Shown piece after piece: positions 20,452 to 21,365 of a DNA stretch of 21,365 nucleotides (position 1 is the stretch's first letter; each line of letters begins with the position of its first letter). The notes below the pieces were generated by a model. It saw only the letters and a program-made list of their open reading frames with translations, was not told the origin of the DNA and searched no databases. The stretch is from Candidatus Gottesmanbacteria bacterium RIFOXYB1_FULL_47_11. Its GTDB lineage: Bacteria > Patescibacteriota > Microgenomatia > UBA10105 > UBA927. The stretch is from the NCBI GenBank assembly GCA_001779455.1, contig MFKE01000016.1, positions 56,397 through 77,761 of the forward strand, read 5' to 3'. The translations under genes were made by a program, and so were the position numbers.

Positions 20452-21365
20452 ATGATACAAGACGTCCGGAAGGATTTCCCACAGTTGCAGAGGAAAATAA
20501 ACGGCAAGCCGATTATTTATCTTGATTCCACCGCAACGTCATTAAAACCACAGCCGGTTATCGACAAAGAAAACGAATATTACAAGAGGTACACGGCAAA
20601 TATCTTCCGTGGTATTTACACCACAAGCGAGGAAGCGACCCGTGAATATGAGGGAGTCCGCGTAAAAGTTGCCCGGTTTATCCGTGCGCCGAAAACGGAA
20701 GAAATCATATTCACCAGAAATACGTCCGAATCGATAAATCTTGTTGCCTACAGTCTTATGCCCACGTTTACCAAAGGAGATAATGTCGTGGTTTCTATCA
20801 TGGAGCATCATTCAAACTTCGTGCCCTGGCAACAATTAGGAGAAGAAAAAGGCGTGAAGTTAAAGATATGGCAAGTTAGCCCCACCGGAGAGCTTAATCT
20901 TAATGATCTGGATAAACTTATTACCCGAACAACAAAAGTGCTCGCAGTTACGGCTGTATCCAATGTACTCGGGACAATCGTTCCAATCCGGGAAATCGTA
21001 CGCAAAGTAAAAACGCTGAACCCTAACTGTTTAGTTTTGGTAGATGCTGCCCAGGCTGTTCCGCACATGAGGGTAGATGTGACCGGCTGGGGAGCGGATT
21101 TCGTCGCATTTTCTTCCCATAAGATGCTGGGCCCCACCGGCGTCGGCGTATTGTGGGGCAGATATGAATTACTTGAAGCGATGAAGCCTTTTCAGTATGG
21201 CGGAGAAATGATACGGGAAGTGCGCATCGAAAAAACGATTTTTAAAGATCCCCCTCATAAGTTTGAAGCAGGCACGCCGCATATTGCAGGGGTGATCGGA
21301 TTCGGAGCCGCGATTGATTATCTGACCAAACTGGGGATGCAGCGCGTGAAAAAACATGAAGAAGA
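20452..21365 (+). CDS. sufS: Cysteine desulfurase SufS (3' end beyond the window)
   Basis: The frame is open from ATG 20452 to the window end (304 codons). PLP-site features: YLDSTATSLKP near 23-33, IMEHHSNFVPWQ with H119/H120, VDAAQAVPHM with D198/Q201, and the Schiff-base lysine K224 in FSSHKMLGPTG. The N-terminal block NVHRG, usual in SufS, reads NIFRG. The catalytic Cys loop lies in the missing part, so class cannot be fully confirmed. It supplies sulfur from cysteine to the SufBCD scaffold. It is the last gene of the operon seen here; a SufU-type partner may follow. Confidence 0.93.
   Translation, partial: MIQDVRKDFPQLQRKINGKPIIYLDSTATSLKPQPVIDKENEYYKRYTANIFRGIYTTSEEATREYEGVRVKVARFIRAPKTEEIIFTRNTSESINLVAYSLMPTFTKGDNVVVSIMEHHSNFVPWQQLGEEKGVKLKIWQVSPTGELNLNDLDKLITRTTKVLAVTAVSNVLGTIVPIREIVRKVKTLNPNCLVLVDAAQAVPHMRVDVTGWGADFVAFSSHKMLGPTGVGVLWGRYELLEAMKPFQYGGEMIREVRIEKTIFKDPPHKFEAGTPHIAGVIGFGAAIDYLTKLGMQRVKKHEE

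Overview
The window reads as a chromosomal segment of a bacterium with a small, simple genome, most likely a member of the Candidate Phyla Radiation (Patescibacteria), possibly Microgenomates-like. That placement is inference. It rests on the compact genes, a minimal SUF operon with a half-size SufD, the lack of clear Shine-Dalgarno sites, -10 boxes lying only a few bases upstream of many start codons, and standard TAA/TAG/TGA stops. No ribosomal or other marker gene is present to settle it.

Left part (about 1-6640, visibly AT-rich, all genes on the + strand): a beta-propeller protein is followed by a cassette-like array. Seven copies of a ~39-bp repeat, plus one possible degenerate copy, lie between unrelated genes: 1628-1666, 2833-2872, 3821-3859, 4243-4281, 5012-5049, 5752-5791 and 6008-6046. 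Each copy begins AGTTATA or similar, has a small palindrome around CTAG (for example GGTCCTAGACC) and ends in GCTCAGC or similar, usually 0-6 bases before the next ATG. Cargo: a small Cys-rich ORF broken at an 11-G run, a JAMM/JAB-type protein, a small membrane protein with an FkbM methyltransferase, an unknown 130-aa protein, a DUF2971-like protein behind a structured non-coding element, a PD-(D/E)xK-like protein, a DUF1653 protein and a small alpha/beta hydrolase. Single repeats, mixed functions, one orientation and a gene whose frame runs through a repeat resemble an integron or other cassette array. Canonical attC motifs are not visible and no recombinase lies in the window, so this is the best candidate for an undescribed system.

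Middle part (6640-13711, - strand): EamA half-transporter, PAP2 phosphatase, histidine kinase and OmpR-type response regulator, a two-helix membrane protein, a DUF5666 protein, and a tripartite MacAB-like exporter (permease, ATPase, adaptor). A direct repeat CTCAG-N6-CTCAG with an 11-bp period lies exactly 10 bp upstream of a -10 box in front of the regulator, the DUF5666 gene (one half-site is TTCAG) and the adaptor-exporter operon. This suggests one regulon for an envelope-stress or efflux response.

Right part (13711-21365): an ABC-2 exporter (ATPase and permease) with a PEBP-family protein on +; an rRNA-type methyltransferase and a 59-aa membrane protein on -; then a tight + strand operon of a PIG-L deacetylase, sufC, sufB, a short sufD and sufS (cut by the window end) for Fe-S cluster assembly.
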